From the NCBI RefSeq assembly GCF_013085545.1, contig NZ_CP039543.1, positions 3,379,322 to 3,443,321 of the forward strand: a stretch of 64,000 nt of DNA. The letters are read 5' to 3'. Position numbers and translations under genes: made by a program. How positions within the stretch are numbered: position 1 is the first letter of the stretch; every line of letters begins with the position of its first letter. Of this stretch, positions 8,963 to 18,021 are shown piece after piece. Source of the DNA: Oceanidesulfovibrio marinus. Lineage in GTDB: Bacteria > Desulfobacterota > Desulfovibrionia > Desulfovibrionales > Desulfovibrionaceae. The notes under the pieces are model-generated. The model did no database searches. It had not been told where the DNA came from and saw nothing but the letters and a program-made list of their open reading frames with translations.

Positions 8963-9340
8963 ATGGTCTTCACCTGGCTTAATGTGGCAATTCTCATCTG
9001 CCTAATCGTCGGCATTCTCTTTGCCGGGGGGCCGCTCATCGGCGCAGTGTTACTGGCGCCAAAAGCCAAAGGCGGCGCCTTCGGGATGCCGTATGAGTGC
9101 GGTATCCCTCCCCACGGTTCTTCCTGGGTGCGCTTCGGCATCAACTATTACTTCTACGCATTGCTGTTTCTCGCGTTCGACGTGGATGTGCTTTACCTCT
9201 TCCCGGTAGCGGCGCACTATCCGCAAAGCGCGGGGCTCGTGCCCTTCGTCAAGGTGCTCATCTTCCTCGTGGCGCTGGGGCTCGGCTGCGTATACTTCTG
9301 GAGGAAAGGGGTCTTCGAATGGCCGAAGAAAGCGTTTTAA
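8963..9340 (+). CDS. nuoA: NADH-quinone oxidoreductase subunit A
   Basis: The product is 125 residues from ATG 8963, which has an AAGAGGAG ribosome binding site about 6 nt upstream; an in-frame ATG at 8936 is less well placed. Three membrane helices are visible, with the conserved loop '[12 protein letters not shown]' after the first helix and '[10 protein letters not shown]' in the second. This is a membrane-arm subunit near the quinone site. It is the first gene of a 13-gene operon and overlaps nuoB by 22 nt. Confidence 0.93.
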   Translation: MVFTWLNVAILICLIVGILFAGGPLIGAVLLAPKAKGGAFGMPYECGIPPHGSSWVRFGINYYFYALLFLAFDVDVLYLFPVAAHYPQSAGLVPFVKVLIFLVALGLGCVYFWRKGVFEWPKKAF

Positions 9341-9864
9341 AATCGGCGGTTACCGATCAGGAGAAGGCGATGATCTCCTGGTCCCTGCCGCAGAAGATTT
9401 TCGACGTCGCCCGGGCCATGTCGCTGTGGCCCATGACGTTCGGTCTGGCCTGTTGCGCCATCGAGATGATGGCCGTGGGCATGGCGCGGTTCGATATCTC
9501 CCGTTTCGGCGCGGAGGTTTTCCGGCCCTCGCCGCGGCAGTCCGACCTGATGATTGTGGCCGGCACCGTATCCAACAAGATGGCTCCGGCCCTGGTGCGG
9601 CTCTACGAGCAGATGCCCGCTCCCAAGTACGTCATGGCTCTGGGCAACTGCGCCATCGCCGGCGGCCCGTTCGTCTTCAAGGACCAGTACGGCATCGTGG
9701 AAGGCGTGGACAAGCTCGTGCCCGTGGACGTCTATGTGCCGGGCTGCCCGCCGCGGCCGGAAGGGCTGCTCGAAGGCCTGTTCCAGCTCCAGGAAAAGAT
9801 TACGGGACGTCGCTGGTGGCCTGATGCGCCGGCCGAGCCCTCTGCAAACAAGCCGGGTAAATAA
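9319..9864 (+). CDS. nuoB: NADH-quinone oxidoreductase subunit B (cluster N2)
   Basis: The product is 181 residues from ATG 9319, inside the 3' end of nuoA (translational coupling); the frame is open further upstream but conserved sequence begins here. All four ligands of the terminal 4Fe-4S cluster N2 are present: the CC pair in '[10 protein letters not shown]', the Cys in 'GNCAIAGG' and the Cys in 'PGCPPRPEG'. It passes electrons to quinone in the connecting module of complex I. Confidence 0.95.
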   Translation: MAEESVLKSAVTDQEKAMISWSLPQKIFDVARAMSLWPMTFGLACCAIEMMAVGMARFDISRFGAEVFRPSPRQSDLMIVAGTVSNKMAPALVRLYEQMPAPKYVMALGNCAIAGGPFVFKDQYGIVEGVDKLVPVDVYVPGCPPRPEGLLEGLFQLQEKITGRRWWPDAPAEPSANKPGK

Positions 9865-9883
9865 GCGAGACGAGGAGAACGAG

Positions 9884-10531
9884 GTGGCTGAGCGTAGCGA
9901 TTTCTCTTTTCTCGACGAGGTCGAGGCGACATGCCGTCTGGCCATGGATCCCGTGGCCACGGGCATCGATCTCTGTCTGATCCTCGAGCGCGAGGCGCTC
10001 ACGGCAGCCGTGGAGGCCATTGCCGGGGCGGAGTTCTTCCTCGAGGACGTCTCCGTTCTGGATGTGACCGAAGGGTACGACGCCCGCTACCACTTCCGGC
10101 GCTACGATACGCCGGGGCGCATCGAGCTGCGCGTCATCGCGCCGCACGACGATCCGCACATCCCCAGCATTGCAGGCATCTTCCAGGGCGCCGAGTGGCA
10201 CGAACGCGAGAGCATGGACTTCTACGGCGTAATCTTTGACGGGAACCCGAACCCCGAGCGGCTCCTGCTGATCGAGGGTTCCACCTTCAAGCCCCTGGAA
10301 AAGGACGACAAGTCCCGCAAGTCCTACCTCGACCTGATGCCCGAGTTCACCATCACGGAGTGCGCCGAGGGCCATCCGCTGGAGGAGCTCGCGGCCAAAC
10401 GGAAGGCCGAGCGCGAGGAAGCGGAACGCAAGGCCGCCGAAGAGGCCAAGAAGGCCGAGGAAGAGGCGGCGCGCAAAGCGGCGGAGGAAGAGGCCGCAAA
10501 ACAATCCGAGGAAGCCGGCGAAGCCGGTTAG
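9884..10531 (+). CDS. nuoC: NADH-quinone oxidoreductase subunit C with a charged C-terminal tail
   Basis: The start is GTG 9884, chosen because GAGGAG lies 6 nt upstream and the nuoB stop is 19 nt upstream. Of 215 residues, the first ~165 are the NuoC domain ('ESMDFYGVIFDGNPN' is the conserved E-R/S-x-D-x-[FY]-G signature region). The last ~45 residues are almost entirely Lys, Glu, Ala and Arg and should form a long charged helix, which standard NuoC lacks. NuoC and NuoD are separate genes here, unlike the E. coli fusion. Confidence 0.93.
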   Translation: MAERSDFSFLDEVEATCRLAMDPVATGIDLCLILEREALTAAVEAIAGAEFFLEDVSVLDVTEGYDARYHFRRYDTPGRIELRVIAPHDDPHIPSIAGIFQGAEWHERESMDFYGVIFDGNPNPERLLLIEGSTFKPLEKDDKSRKSYLDLMPEFTITECAEGHPLEELAAKRKAEREEAERKAAEEAKKAEEEAARKAAEEEAAKQSEEAGEAG

Positions 10532-10540
10532 GAAGCGACC

Positions 10541-11782
10541 ATGTCCGACGAGCAGCTCGACATGACCACGGAAAAGGTTTTGACGCCAGACGAGCCTTCG
10601 AAGATCAAGGCCAGCGGGTTCGACCCCGGCCTGCTCGAGGTGGGCGACGCCTACACCCGCCATTTCCAGGAAGGCCCCAGCGAAGACACCCTCATCATCA
10701 ATATGGGGCCGCAGCACCCGTCCACGCACGGCGTTCTGCGCATCGTCCTGGAGCTGGAAGGCGAGTACATCAAGAAAGCCGAACCGGTTCTTGGCTACGT
10801 GCACCGCATGCACGAAAAAATGGGCGAGAACCGCTCGGCCACGCAGTATCTGCCCAACATGGGCCGCACGGACTATCTGCACGCCCTGGCCTGGAACTGG
10901 GTCTGGGTGGGCGCCGTGGAGAAGCTGGGCGGCATCGAGGTGCCGGAGCGCGCGGAGTACATCCGGGTGCTCACCAACGAGGTCAACCGCATCACCTCGC
11001 ACCTCCTCTGGTGGGGCGCGTACCTGCTGGACCTCGGCGCATTCACGCCCATCATGTACGCCTTCCAGGACCGCGAAATCGCCATGGATCTGCTGCAGCG
11101 CTGCACCGGCTCGCGGCTGACCTACTGCTACTTCCGCTTCGGCGGCGTTTCCGCCGACCTGGACGACGTCTTCATGGACGGCATGCGCGAGTTCATCCCC
11201 TACATGCGCAAGCGGCTGCCCATGTACAAGGCGCTGGTCACCGAGAACCTCATCCTGCGCAAACGCGTCGAGGATGTGGGCGAGTTCAGCCAGGATATCT
11301 GCCGCCGCTACGGCGCGACCGGCCCGGTCAGCCGTGGCTCGGCCATTCCGTTCGATGTCCGCCGCGACGAGCCCTTCTCGGTGTACGACAAGCTCGACTT
11401 CGACATCCCCTTCTATGAAGAGGGCGACGCCATGGCGCGTTACCTGGTGCGCATCGACGAGATCGAAGAGAGCCTCAAGATCATCGAGCAATGCCTTGAC
11501 CGCCTGCCATCCGCCAAGGGCAAGCACATCGTGGACAAGGCGCCGAAAGCCACCTACAAGGCGCCGGCTGGCGAAGTGTACTACGCCGTGGAAAGCGCGC
11601 GCGGCGAGGTGGGCGTCCTGCTCTCCTCCGACGGCGGCGCCAATCCCTACCGCGTGAAGCTGCGCTCGCCGAGCTACTGCAACCTGCACCTCTTCGCCGA
11701 GGCCGCCCAGGGCGTGCTTCTTGGAGACGCCGTCTCCATTCTGGGCAGCCTGGACCTCGTCATCCCGGAGATCGACCGGTGA
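10541..11782 (+). CDS. nuoD: NADH-quinone oxidoreductase subunit D
   Basis: The product is 413 residues, the usual length. The quinone-site signature 'MGPQHPSTHGVLR' is near residue 50 and 'RGEVGVLLSSDGGANPYRVK' near the end, both typical of the 49-kDa subunit, which is derived from the hydrogenase large subunit but lacks its NiFe cysteines. It forms the quinone pocket with NuoB. Its stop overlaps the GTG start of nuoH by 4 nt. Confidence 0.95.
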   Translation: MSDEQLDMTTEKVLTPDEPSKIKASGFDPGLLEVGDAYTRHFQEGPSEDTLIINMGPQHPSTHGVLRIVLELEGEYIKKAEPVLGYVHRMHEKMGENRSATQYLPNMGRTDYLHALAWNWVWVGAVEKLGGIEVPERAEYIRVLTNEVNRITSHLLWWGAYLLDLGAFTPIMYAFQDREIAMDLLQRCTGSRLTYCYFRFGGVSADLDDVFMDGMREFIPYMRKRLPMYKALVTENLILRKRVEDVGEFSQDICRRYGATGPVSRGSAIPFDVRRDEPFSVYDKLDFDIPFYEEGDAMARYLVRIDEIEESLKIIEQCLDRLPSAKGKHIVDKAPKATYKAPAGEVYYAVESARGEVGVLLSSDGGANPYRVKLRSPSYCNLHLFAEAAQGVLLGDAVSILGSLDLVIPEIDR

Positions 11783-12768
11783 ACGCACTCATCACAAGCA
11801 TCCCGCCGGAACTGGTGCGCCTCGTCATCGCGCTCGTGGCGCTTGCGGCCTTCATTGGCCTCAACGGCCTGGTCCTCGTGTATCTGGAGCGGAAGGTCGC
11901 CGGCCACGTGCAGCGGCGTCCCGGTCCCTTCGAGGTCGGCCCGCACGGCATCATCCAGCCCGTGTGCGACGCGCTGAAGCTCGTGGGCAAGCAGCTCTTC
12001 ACCCCGCCCAAGGGCGACAAGCTGCTGTTCTGGCTCGCGCCGATCCTGTCCTTCACGCCCATTTTCGTGCTCTTCATCCCCATCGAGTTCGGGCCGGGCC
12101 TCTACGGCATCAACACGAACCTCGGCCTGCTGCTGATCCTGGCCTTTGCCGGGTTCAACGTGCTGGCCCTGTGTCTGGCCGGCTGGGGCTCCAACAACAA
12201 ATGGGGCCTGCTCGGCGCGGCCCGCGCCGTGTCGCAGTCCGTGGCCTACGAGATTCCGCTGCTGCTCTCCGTGCTGGCCATATGCTTCATGGCGGGCACG
12301 CTGAACCTGAGCGAGATCACGGCCCAGCAGGGATCGTGGTTCGGCGGCTGGTTCATCATCAAGCAGCCCATCGCCTTCCTCATCTTCCTGGTCTGCGGCG
12401 TGGCCGAGACCAACCGCGCCCCCTTCGACCTGCCTGAAGCGGAAAGCGAGCTGACCGCCGGTTTCCACACCGAGTACTCGGGCATGGGCTTCGGCCTCTT
12501 CTTCCTGGCCGAGTATGCAGAGATGATCGTCATCAGCGCGGTGGCTTCCGTGCTGTTCCTGGGCGGTTGGAAAAGCCCCATCGGCGTCGCGGACGGCGTG
12601 TGGTGGTTCCTCATCAAGATCTACGTACTGCTGCTGGTCATGATGTGGTTCCGCTGGACCTACCCGCGCGTGCGGTTCGACCAGATTCTCAACATCTGCT
12701 GGAAGTGGCTCATCCCGCTGGCCCTGGTGAACCTGCTCGTCACGGCCCTGGTGGTGAAACTCGTCTAG
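11779..12768 (+). CDS. nuoH: NADH-quinone oxidoreductase subunit H
   Basis: The product is 329 residues with eight predicted membrane helices and begins at GTG 11779 overlapping nuoD (GTGA). Conserved elements include 'YLERKVAGHVQRRPGP' in the first loop and 'ETNRAPFDLPEAESEL' near residue 210, which form the quinone entry channel and couple quinone reduction to ion movement. Confidence 0.95.
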   Translation: MNALITSIPPELVRLVIALVALAAFIGLNGLVLVYLERKVAGHVQRRPGPFEVGPHGIIQPVCDALKLVGKQLFTPPKGDKLLFWLAPILSFTPIFVLFIPIEFGPGLYGINTNLGLLLILAFAGFNVLALCLAGWGSNNKWGLLGAARAVSQSVAYEIPLLLSVLAICFMAGTLNLSEITAQQGSWFGGWFIIKQPIAFLIFLVCGVAETNRAPFDLPEAESELTAGFHTEYSGMGFGLFFLAEYAEMIVISAVASVLFLGGWKSPIGVADGVWWFLIKIYVLLLVMMWFRWTYPRVRFDQILNICWKWLIPLALVNLLVTALVVKLV

Positions 12769-12789
12769 CCGGAGCATTGGAAAGGAATC

Positions 12790-13386
12790 ATGAAACGCAC
12801 TTACCAAGTACGGCACTACAAGAAAAAGGGCCCGCAGAGCGTGGCGGCCGTGGTCGGCGATTTCTTCTCCGGCCTGTGGAGCCTCGTGGTGGGTCTCGGC
12901 GTGACGGGCCGCAACTTCGCGGACTCCCAGGTCACGGTCCACTACCCCCGCCAGGATGTGGGCGATGAGCAGCTCGTGGGTTATCGCGGTCACATCGAGC
13001 TGGTGCCCAAGCCCAAAGACCCGTTCGCGCCCAAGTGCATCCTGTGCATGATGTGCGCGCGGGTGTGCCCCTCCGGCTGCATCACCGTGAAGATGAAGAA
13101 GCAGCCCAAGGAGGAGCCGGTGGAGGAGGGCGCCAAGCCCAAGAAGGCGCCCAAAGAGGTGGGTGTCTTCCACCTCAACTACAACCTGTGCAGCCTGTGC
13201 TCGCTGTGCGTGCAGAGCTGTCCTGTAGGATCGCTGCGGCACTCCAGGGACGTCTATCTCTCCGGTTTCCAGAAGGAAGATTTCGAGTACGATCTCATGG
13301 AGCGGTTGCACAAGCAGGCCGAGGCCGCGCCCAAAAAGGCGCCGGCGCCGGAAAAAGAAGCCGAGACGGCAGAGGCCGCCGGCTAA
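12790..13386 (+). CDS. nuoI: NADH-quinone oxidoreductase subunit I (two 4Fe-4S ferredoxin-like subunit) with C-terminal tail
   Basis: The product is 198 residues. Two complete C-x2-C-x2-C-x3-CP motifs are present: 'CILCMMCARVCP' and 'CSLCSLCVQSCP'. Between them lies a Lys/Glu/Pro-rich insert, and the last ~30 residues are another Ala/Glu/Lys/Pro-rich tail. The subunit carries clusters N6a/N6b that feed NuoB. In this operon, lacking NuoEFG, NuoI is the likely entry point for electrons. GGAAAGGA lies about 7 nt before ATG 12790. Confidence 0.94.
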   Translation: MKRTYQVRHYKKKGPQSVAAVVGDFFSGLWSLVVGLGVTGRNFADSQVTVHYPRQDVGDEQLVGYRGHIELVPKPKDPFAPKCILCMMCARVCPSGCITVKMKKQPKEEPVEEGAKPKKAPKEVGVFHLNYNLCSLCSLCVQSCPVGSLRHSRDVYLSGFQKEDFEYDLMERLHKQAEAAPKKAPAPEKEAETAEAAG

Positions 13387-13404
13387 GCCCGGGTCGAGGA
13401 TATC

Positions 13405-13926
13405 ATGGACACCCAAAGTGCAGCCCTTTTGCTCTTTATCGTCTACGCCGTCGTGATTCTGGCCGGCGGTATCATGGCGGTCCTCTCCAAGAGCCTGGTG
13501 CGCGCCCTCGTAGGCCTCGTGCTCACGCTCTTCGGCGTGGCCGGCATGTACCTGCTCATGGCCGCGCCGTTTATCGCCCTCATGCAGATCCTCATCTACG
13601 TGGGAGCGGTCGCCGTGCTCATTTTCTTCGCGATCATGCTGACCAACGCGACCTCCAGCGGCGATGAAGCCAAGCCGCGATCGTTTGGCCGCGTCTTCCT
13701 GGCCCTGGTTGCCGCCGCGCTTCCCGCGGGCCTCCTGGCTGCCGTGGCCTGGTCCCAGGCTGCAGCCACAGGCGCTGTGCGGATGCCGGCGGAAGTGTCC
13801 ATCGACCAGCTCGGTAAAGCGCTGCTCAACGAGTACGTGCTCGTGTTCGAGCTCATCTCGGTGGTGCTTTTCGTAGCCATGGCCGGAGCCGTGTTGTTGG
13901 GATTCGAAAGGAGGAAGTCCAAGTGA
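13405..13926 (+). CDS. nuoJ: NADH-quinone oxidoreductase subunit J
   Basis: The product is 173 residues with five predicted membrane helices. 'LMQILIYVGAVAVLIFFAIML' region (nt ~13581-13641) is the conserved third helix containing the pi-bulge seen in NuoJ. It overlaps nuoK by 4 nt. Confidence 0.92.
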   Translation: MDTQSAALLLFIVYAVVILAGGIMAVLSKSLVRALVGLVLTLFGVAGMYLLMAAPFIALMQILIYVGAVAVLIFFAIMLTNATSSGDEAKPRSFGRVFLALVAAALPAGLLAAVAWSQAAATGAVRMPAEVSIDQLGKALLNEYVLVFELISVVLFVAMAGAVLLGFERRKSK

Positions 13927-14234
13927 GCGAGCCGCTCTTTCTTTACCAAGCCGTTGCCCTGCTGCTCTTGTTCCTGGGGATATTCGGTATCATCACTCGC
14001 AAGAGCCTGGTGGGCATGATCATCGCTGTGGAACTGATGCTCAACGGCGCAGGCCTCGCCATCGTGGCCTCCGGACAGCTGACGAGCGCGCCGGGCGACC
14101 TGGCCCAGCTCTCGTCGCTGCTTGTCATGGGACTCGCCGCGGCCGAAGCGACACTGGTGCTCGCCATCATCCTCGTGGTCGCAAAACGGTTCGGCACCGT
14201 GGAAATCGATCGCGTCTCGGAGCTCGAGGGATAA
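13923..14234 (+). CDS. nuoK: NADH-quinone oxidoreductase subunit K
   Basis: The product is 103 residues with three membrane helices and begins at GTG 13923 within the nuoJ stop. It matches MrpC/NuoK proteins ('LVGMIIAVELMLNGAGLAI', with the conserved membrane Glu in the second helix; a second Glu lies in 'AAAEATLVLAII'). These acidic residues belong to the central proton path. Confidence 0.93.
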   Translation: MSEPLFLYQAVALLLLFLGIFGIITRKSLVGMIIAVELMLNGAGLAIVASGQLTSAPGDLAQLSSLLVMGLAAAEATLVLAIILVVAKRFGTVEIDRVSELEG

Positions 14235-14238
14235 ACCC

Positions 14239-15720
14239 ATGCCAGAGATAATCACAACGAGCCGCGTGCTCCTGCCCCTCGCATTCACGTTCGCCGCGCC
14301 ATTCTTCATCTGGCTCTTGCGGAAGAACATCAACGTGCGCGAAGCCGTGAGCTTCACCGCCGCGATCCTGACCACGGCGTCCATGCTCCAGTTCGTGCCC
14401 GGCGTGCTGTCCGGCAAGATCTACACCATCACGGTCTTCACCATCCTCGAAGGCATCAATGTGAAGTTCTGTGTGGACGGCCTAGCCCTCATCTTCGGGC
14501 TTATCGCGCCGTTTTTGTGGATACTGGTCACCAGCTACAACATCGGGTACATGCGCGGGCTCTCCGAACACGCCCAGACGCGCTACTACTTCTGCTTCGC
14601 GGTGGCCATCTTCGGCGCCGTGGGTGTGGCCACAGCCGCGAACATCTTCACCCTCTATCTCTTCTACGAGATCATCTCGCTGTTCACGTACCCGCTGGTC
14701 GCGCATCACGAGGACGAAGAGGCCTTCATCGGCGCGCGCAAGTACTTCATCTACCTCATGGGTACGTCCAAGCTGTTCTTCCTGCCGGCCATGGTGCTCA
14801 CCTACGTACTGGCCGGCACGCTGGACTTCAACCTGGGCGACCTGGTGCACGGCATCTTCCCGCCCAACGCCGACCAGAACCTGGTGACGCTGACCTACAT
14901 CCTGTACATGGCGGGCCTGGCCAAGGCGGCGATCATGCCGTTCCACAACTGGCTGCCCTCGGCCATGGTCGCGCCCACGCCGGTCTCCGCATTGCTCCAC
15001 GCGGTGGCCGTTGTTAAGGCGGGCGTCTTCTCCGTGTGCCGCATGATCCTCTCCGGCTTCGGCCTGGAGCTCATGGACAAGTACTTCCTCGGAATTCCGA
15101 CGGCGTACGTGGCGGCCTTCACCATCGTGGTGGCCTCGTTCATTGCGCTGACAAAGGACGACATCAAGGCGCGGCTGGCCTACTCCACAGTGAGCCAGCT
15201 CTCCTACGTGGTCATCGGTGTGGCCATGCTCACGCCGCTGGCGGTGCAGGGCGGCCTCATGCACATCGCCCACCACGCCTTCAGCAAGATCACACTCTTT
15301 ATGGGCGCCGGCGCCATCTATGTCGCCACGCACACCAAGAAGATCAGCCTGATGCACGGCATGGGAAGGAGGATGCCCTGGACGTTCGGCGCCTTCTCCA
15401 TAGCCGCGCTATCCATGATCGGCGTACCGCCGGTCTGCGGCTTCGTCTCCAAGTGGTATATGGTCCGAGGCGCGGTGAGCATCCACGAGAACATCCTGCT
15501 CATTGCGCTCCTGGCCTCGACCCTGCTCAACGCGGGATACTTCGGCCCCATCATTTACAAGGCGTTCTTCCTGCCGGCCGCTCCGGGCGTGAAGCTGGAA
15601 GAGTACCGCGAGGCCTCGCCTGTCATGGTGGTCCCGCTGCTGATCACCGCCACGATCAGCGTGATCCTGGGTTTGTATCCGCAGATTTTCCTCAACTTCA
15701 TCAAGACCTTCTCCTTCTGA
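14239..15720 (+). CDS. Antiporter-like complex I subunit (NuoL/MrpD family), copy 1
   Basis: ATG 14239 gives 493 residues; the frame is open upstream into nuoK, but this ATG sits right after its stop. About 14 membrane helices carry the proton-conducting transporter domain. Key residues are visible: Glu in 'LYLFYEIISLFTYP' (TM5), Lys in 'AGLAKAAIMPFHNWLP' (TM7), Lys in 'VVKAGVF' (TM8) and Lys in 'FSKITLFMGAG' (TM12). It lacks the long lateral helix that ends true NuoL. It is shorter than NuoL and closer to MrpD in style. Confidence 0.88.
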   Translation: MPEIITTSRVLLPLAFTFAAPFFIWLLRKNINVREAVSFTAAILTTASMLQFVPGVLSGKIYTITVFTILEGINVKFCVDGLALIFGLIAPFLWILVTSYNIGYMRGLSEHAQTRYYFCFAVAIFGAVGVATAANIFTLYLFYEIISLFTYPLVAHHEDEEAFIGARKYFIYLMGTSKLFFLPAMVLTYVLAGTLDFNLGDLVHGIFPPNADQNLVTLTYILYMAGLAKAAIMPFHNWLPSAMVAPTPVSALLHAVAVVKAGVFSVCRMILSGFGLELMDKYFLGIPTAYVAAFTIVVASFIALTKDDIKARLAYSTVSQLSYVVIGVAMLTPLAVQGGLMHIAHHAFSKITLFMGAGAIYVATHTKKISLMHGMGRRMPWTFGAFSIAALSMIGVPPVCGFVSKWYMVRGAVSIHENILLIALLASTLLNAGYFGPIIYKAFFLPAAPGVKLEEYREASPVMVVPLLITATISVILGLYPQIFLNFIKTFSF

Positions 15721-15731
15721 GGTATTGAAGC

Positions 15732-16205
15732 ATGTTCACCGACACATTGGGCGACTGGCTGGAGCTGCAGCGGCGGCGAGCAAAATTCTGGTTGAATTTG
15801 CTCTTCATCGCTCTCCTCATCTTGGTGCTCGTGAACGTCTTCGTGCGGCCCGCGCCGCAGGGGGAGGAAATCCACCCGGCCGGACACATCACGGAAAGCT
15901 CCGAGCTGGAGCGTCAGGCGCACGGGCCTCTGGAGGTCGAGCCCCTCAAGGAGCAGGAGGCTGAGCACCACGAGGAAGCCGCCATGGAAGGTCACGGTGA
16001 GGAAGCACACGGCGGGGCCGCCCACGGTGGGCACGGCAACGCTCCCATGGGCTTCTTCGACGTGGATGCGCCGCACTTCGAAATCGACGGCTGGCCCGGC
16101 TTCTGGCCGCTGTTCGGGTTCATCTGCGCCACCGCCATGATTCTGGTGCTCAAGAAGATCGTGGCCAAAGTGCTCGGCAGAAGAGAGGATTTCTATGCTG
16201 ACTAG
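15732..16205 (+). CDS. Small two-helix membrane protein with His/Glu-rich loop, putative extra complex I subunit
   Basis: The product is 157 residues. One membrane helix lies at residues ~22-38 ('LLFIALLILVLVNVFV') and a second near residues 118-137. Between them lies a loop of about 75 residues rich in His, Glu and Gly ('HGEEAHGGAAHGGHGNAPMG'). I do not recognise a family. It sits inside the nuo operon, 11 nt after one antiporter-like gene and overlapping the next by 11 nt, so it is surely co-translated with the complex. It may bridge antiporter subunits or bind metal through the His cluster; both ideas are inference. Confidence 0.8.
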   Translation: MFTDTLGDWLELQRRRAKFWLNLLFIALLILVLVNVFVRPAPQGEEIHPAGHITESSELERQAHGPLEVEPLKEQEAEHHEEAAMEGHGEEAHGGAAHGGHGNAPMGFFDVDAPHFEIDGWPGFWPLFGFICATAMILVLKKIVAKVLGRREDFYAD

Positions 16206-18006
16206 CTTTTTCCACCCAGCCGCGCTGTTCATACCGGCAGCACTGATCACGCCGTTCCTGCCGCGCAACATTGTGCGCTGGATCACGCTCCTCGTGCCTG
16301 CCCTGGCGCTGGCCGCGATCTACTGCATGGACAACGGTGCCCACTGGGAGATCCACTACCTCGGGCTGAAGCTGACTTTCGGACGAGTGGACCAGCTCTC
16401 CATTATCTTCGCCCACGTGTTCGCCATCCAGTCATTCCTCGGCTTCGTGTTCGCCTTCCACCTCAAGAACAAGACGCAGCACATCGCGGCGCTGCTCTAC
16501 GTGGGCGGCGCATTCGGCTCGGTCTTTGCCGGGGACTACCTGACCCTGTTCATCTTCTGGGAGCTCATGAGCGTGGCCTCCACGTTCCTGGTGCTCTTCA
16601 ACCGCGAGAACAAGCTCGCGGCCGGGGCGGCGTTCCGGTACTTCCTGTTCCACACCATGGGCGGTCTGCTGCTCCTGGGCGGACTGCTGCTCCGCTCCCA
16701 GGCTCTGGGCACCTTCGACTTCCTGCCCACGGACCCCCACGCCCTGCAGCTCTATGACTACCTGATCATGGCCGGCTTCTGCGTGAACGCGGCCGTGGTT
16801 CCGCTGCACGCCTGGCTGCCGGACACCTACCCCGAAGCCACGGTTACGGGCGCGGTGTTCATGTCCGCCTTCACCACCAAGACCGCGGTCTACGTCCTGG
16901 CCAGAGGCTTTGCCGGGGTCGAGATTCTGGCCATCGCCGGAACGATAATGGCTGTCTACGGCGTCTTTTACGCGACCATCGAGAACAACGCGCGGCGCAT
17001 CCTCTCCTACCACATCGTCTCTCAGGTGGGATACATGGTCGCCGGCGTGGGCATAGGCACAGCCATGACGGTCAACGGCGCCTGCGCACACGCCTACGCA
17101 CACATTCTGTACAAGGGCCTGCTCTTCATGGGCGCCGGCTGTCTGCTCTACTCCGCAGGCACGGCCAAGCTCACGGAGCTGGGCGGTCTGGTCCGGCGGC
17201 TGCCGCTGGTCTTCATCTTCTACATGGTCGCGGCCCTGTCCATCTCGGGCATGCCATTCTTCAACGGCTTCGTATCCAAGACCATGACCATCGCCGGCGC
17301 AGCCAGCGCCCACCGCACCTGGCTGGCCATCGGGCTGGAGATCGCCGCGGTCGGTACGTTCCTCTCAGTCGGCTTGAAGCTGCCGTACTTCGCCTTCTAC
17401 TCCAAGCCGGAAAACAAGATGCCACTGAAGAAGATCCCCGTGAACATGTACGTCGCCATGGCGCTGGGCTCCTTCTTCTGTATTCTCACCGGTTTGTGGC
17501 CCAGCCTGCTGTACAGGCTGCTGCCCTTCCAGCCGGGAATCGAGCCCTATAGCCAGTACGTGACGATGTCCCCCTACGTGTATACGCCGTACACCCTGTG
17601 GCACATGCTCCAGGCCTTCATGCTCCTGGGCTTCACAGGACTCGGCTTCTACGTGCTGCGCAAGGTCGTGGTGCCGCATGCGCAACGCAACCTCGATTTC
17701 GAGTACTTGTACAGGCTGTTCGGCCGCGGCTTCATGAAGCTTGTGAGCTGGCCGGCCGCCGCAATCGACTCGGTATGGGGAGAGGTCTACAGGACAGTGG
17801 GCCTGGCCTTCCTCAAGGTCACGGCCAAGGGCGCCTCGATCTTCGACCGCAAAGGAATCGACGGCGCGCTCGATGGAAGTGTCTACGGCGTGGGTCGCGG
17901 GGGTCATGCCCTGGCCCGTACTCAAACCGGCAAACTCCAAGGCTACCTCGCAACGGCGCTGATCATCGGACTCATCGTCTTCGCCGTCGCCTGGTTCATG
18001 GGTTAA
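16195..18006 (+). CDS. Antiporter-like complex I subunit (NuoL/MrpA-D family), copy 2, with C-terminal extension
   Basis: The product is 603 residues, near NuoL in length, with about 14-16 membrane helices plus a C-terminal part containing an amphipathic region and a final membrane helix, which may act as the lateral helix does in NuoL. TM5 Glu is present ('LFIFWELMSVASTF'), as are Lys residues in 'FTTKTAVYVLARG' and 'ILYKGLLFMGAG'. At the usual TM7 Lys position the sequence reads 'GFCVNAAVVPLHAWLP', that is Asn instead of Lys. It starts at ATG 16195 inside the preceding gene. Confidence 0.88.
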   Translation: MLTSFFHPAALFIPAALITPFLPRNIVRWITLLVPALALAAIYCMDNGAHWEIHYLGLKLTFGRVDQLSIIFAHVFAIQSFLGFVFAFHLKNKTQHIAALLYVGGAFGSVFAGDYLTLFIFWELMSVASTFLVLFNRENKLAAGAAFRYFLFHTMGGLLLLGGLLLRSQALGTFDFLPTDPHALQLYDYLIMAGFCVNAAVVPLHAWLPDTYPEATVTGAVFMSAFTTKTAVYVLARGFAGVEILAIAGTIMAVYGVFYATIENNARRILSYHIVSQVGYMVAGVGIGTAMTVNGACAHAYAHILYKGLLFMGAGCLLYSAGTAKLTELGGLVRRLPLVFIFYMVAALSISGMPFFNGFVSKTMTIAGAASAHRTWLAIGLEIAAVGTFLSVGLKLPYFAFYSKPENKMPLKKIPVNMYVAMALGSFFCILTGLWPSLLYRLLPFQPGIEPYSQYVTMSPYVYTPYTLWHMLQAFMLLGFTGLGFYVLRKVVVPHAQRNLDFEYLYRLFGRGFMKLVSWPAAAIDSVWGEVYRTVGLAFLKVTAKGASIFDRKGIDGALDGSVYGVGRGGHALARTQTGKLQGYLATALIIGLIVFAVAWFMG

Positions 18007-18021
18007 CGGGAGCTTAAGGAC

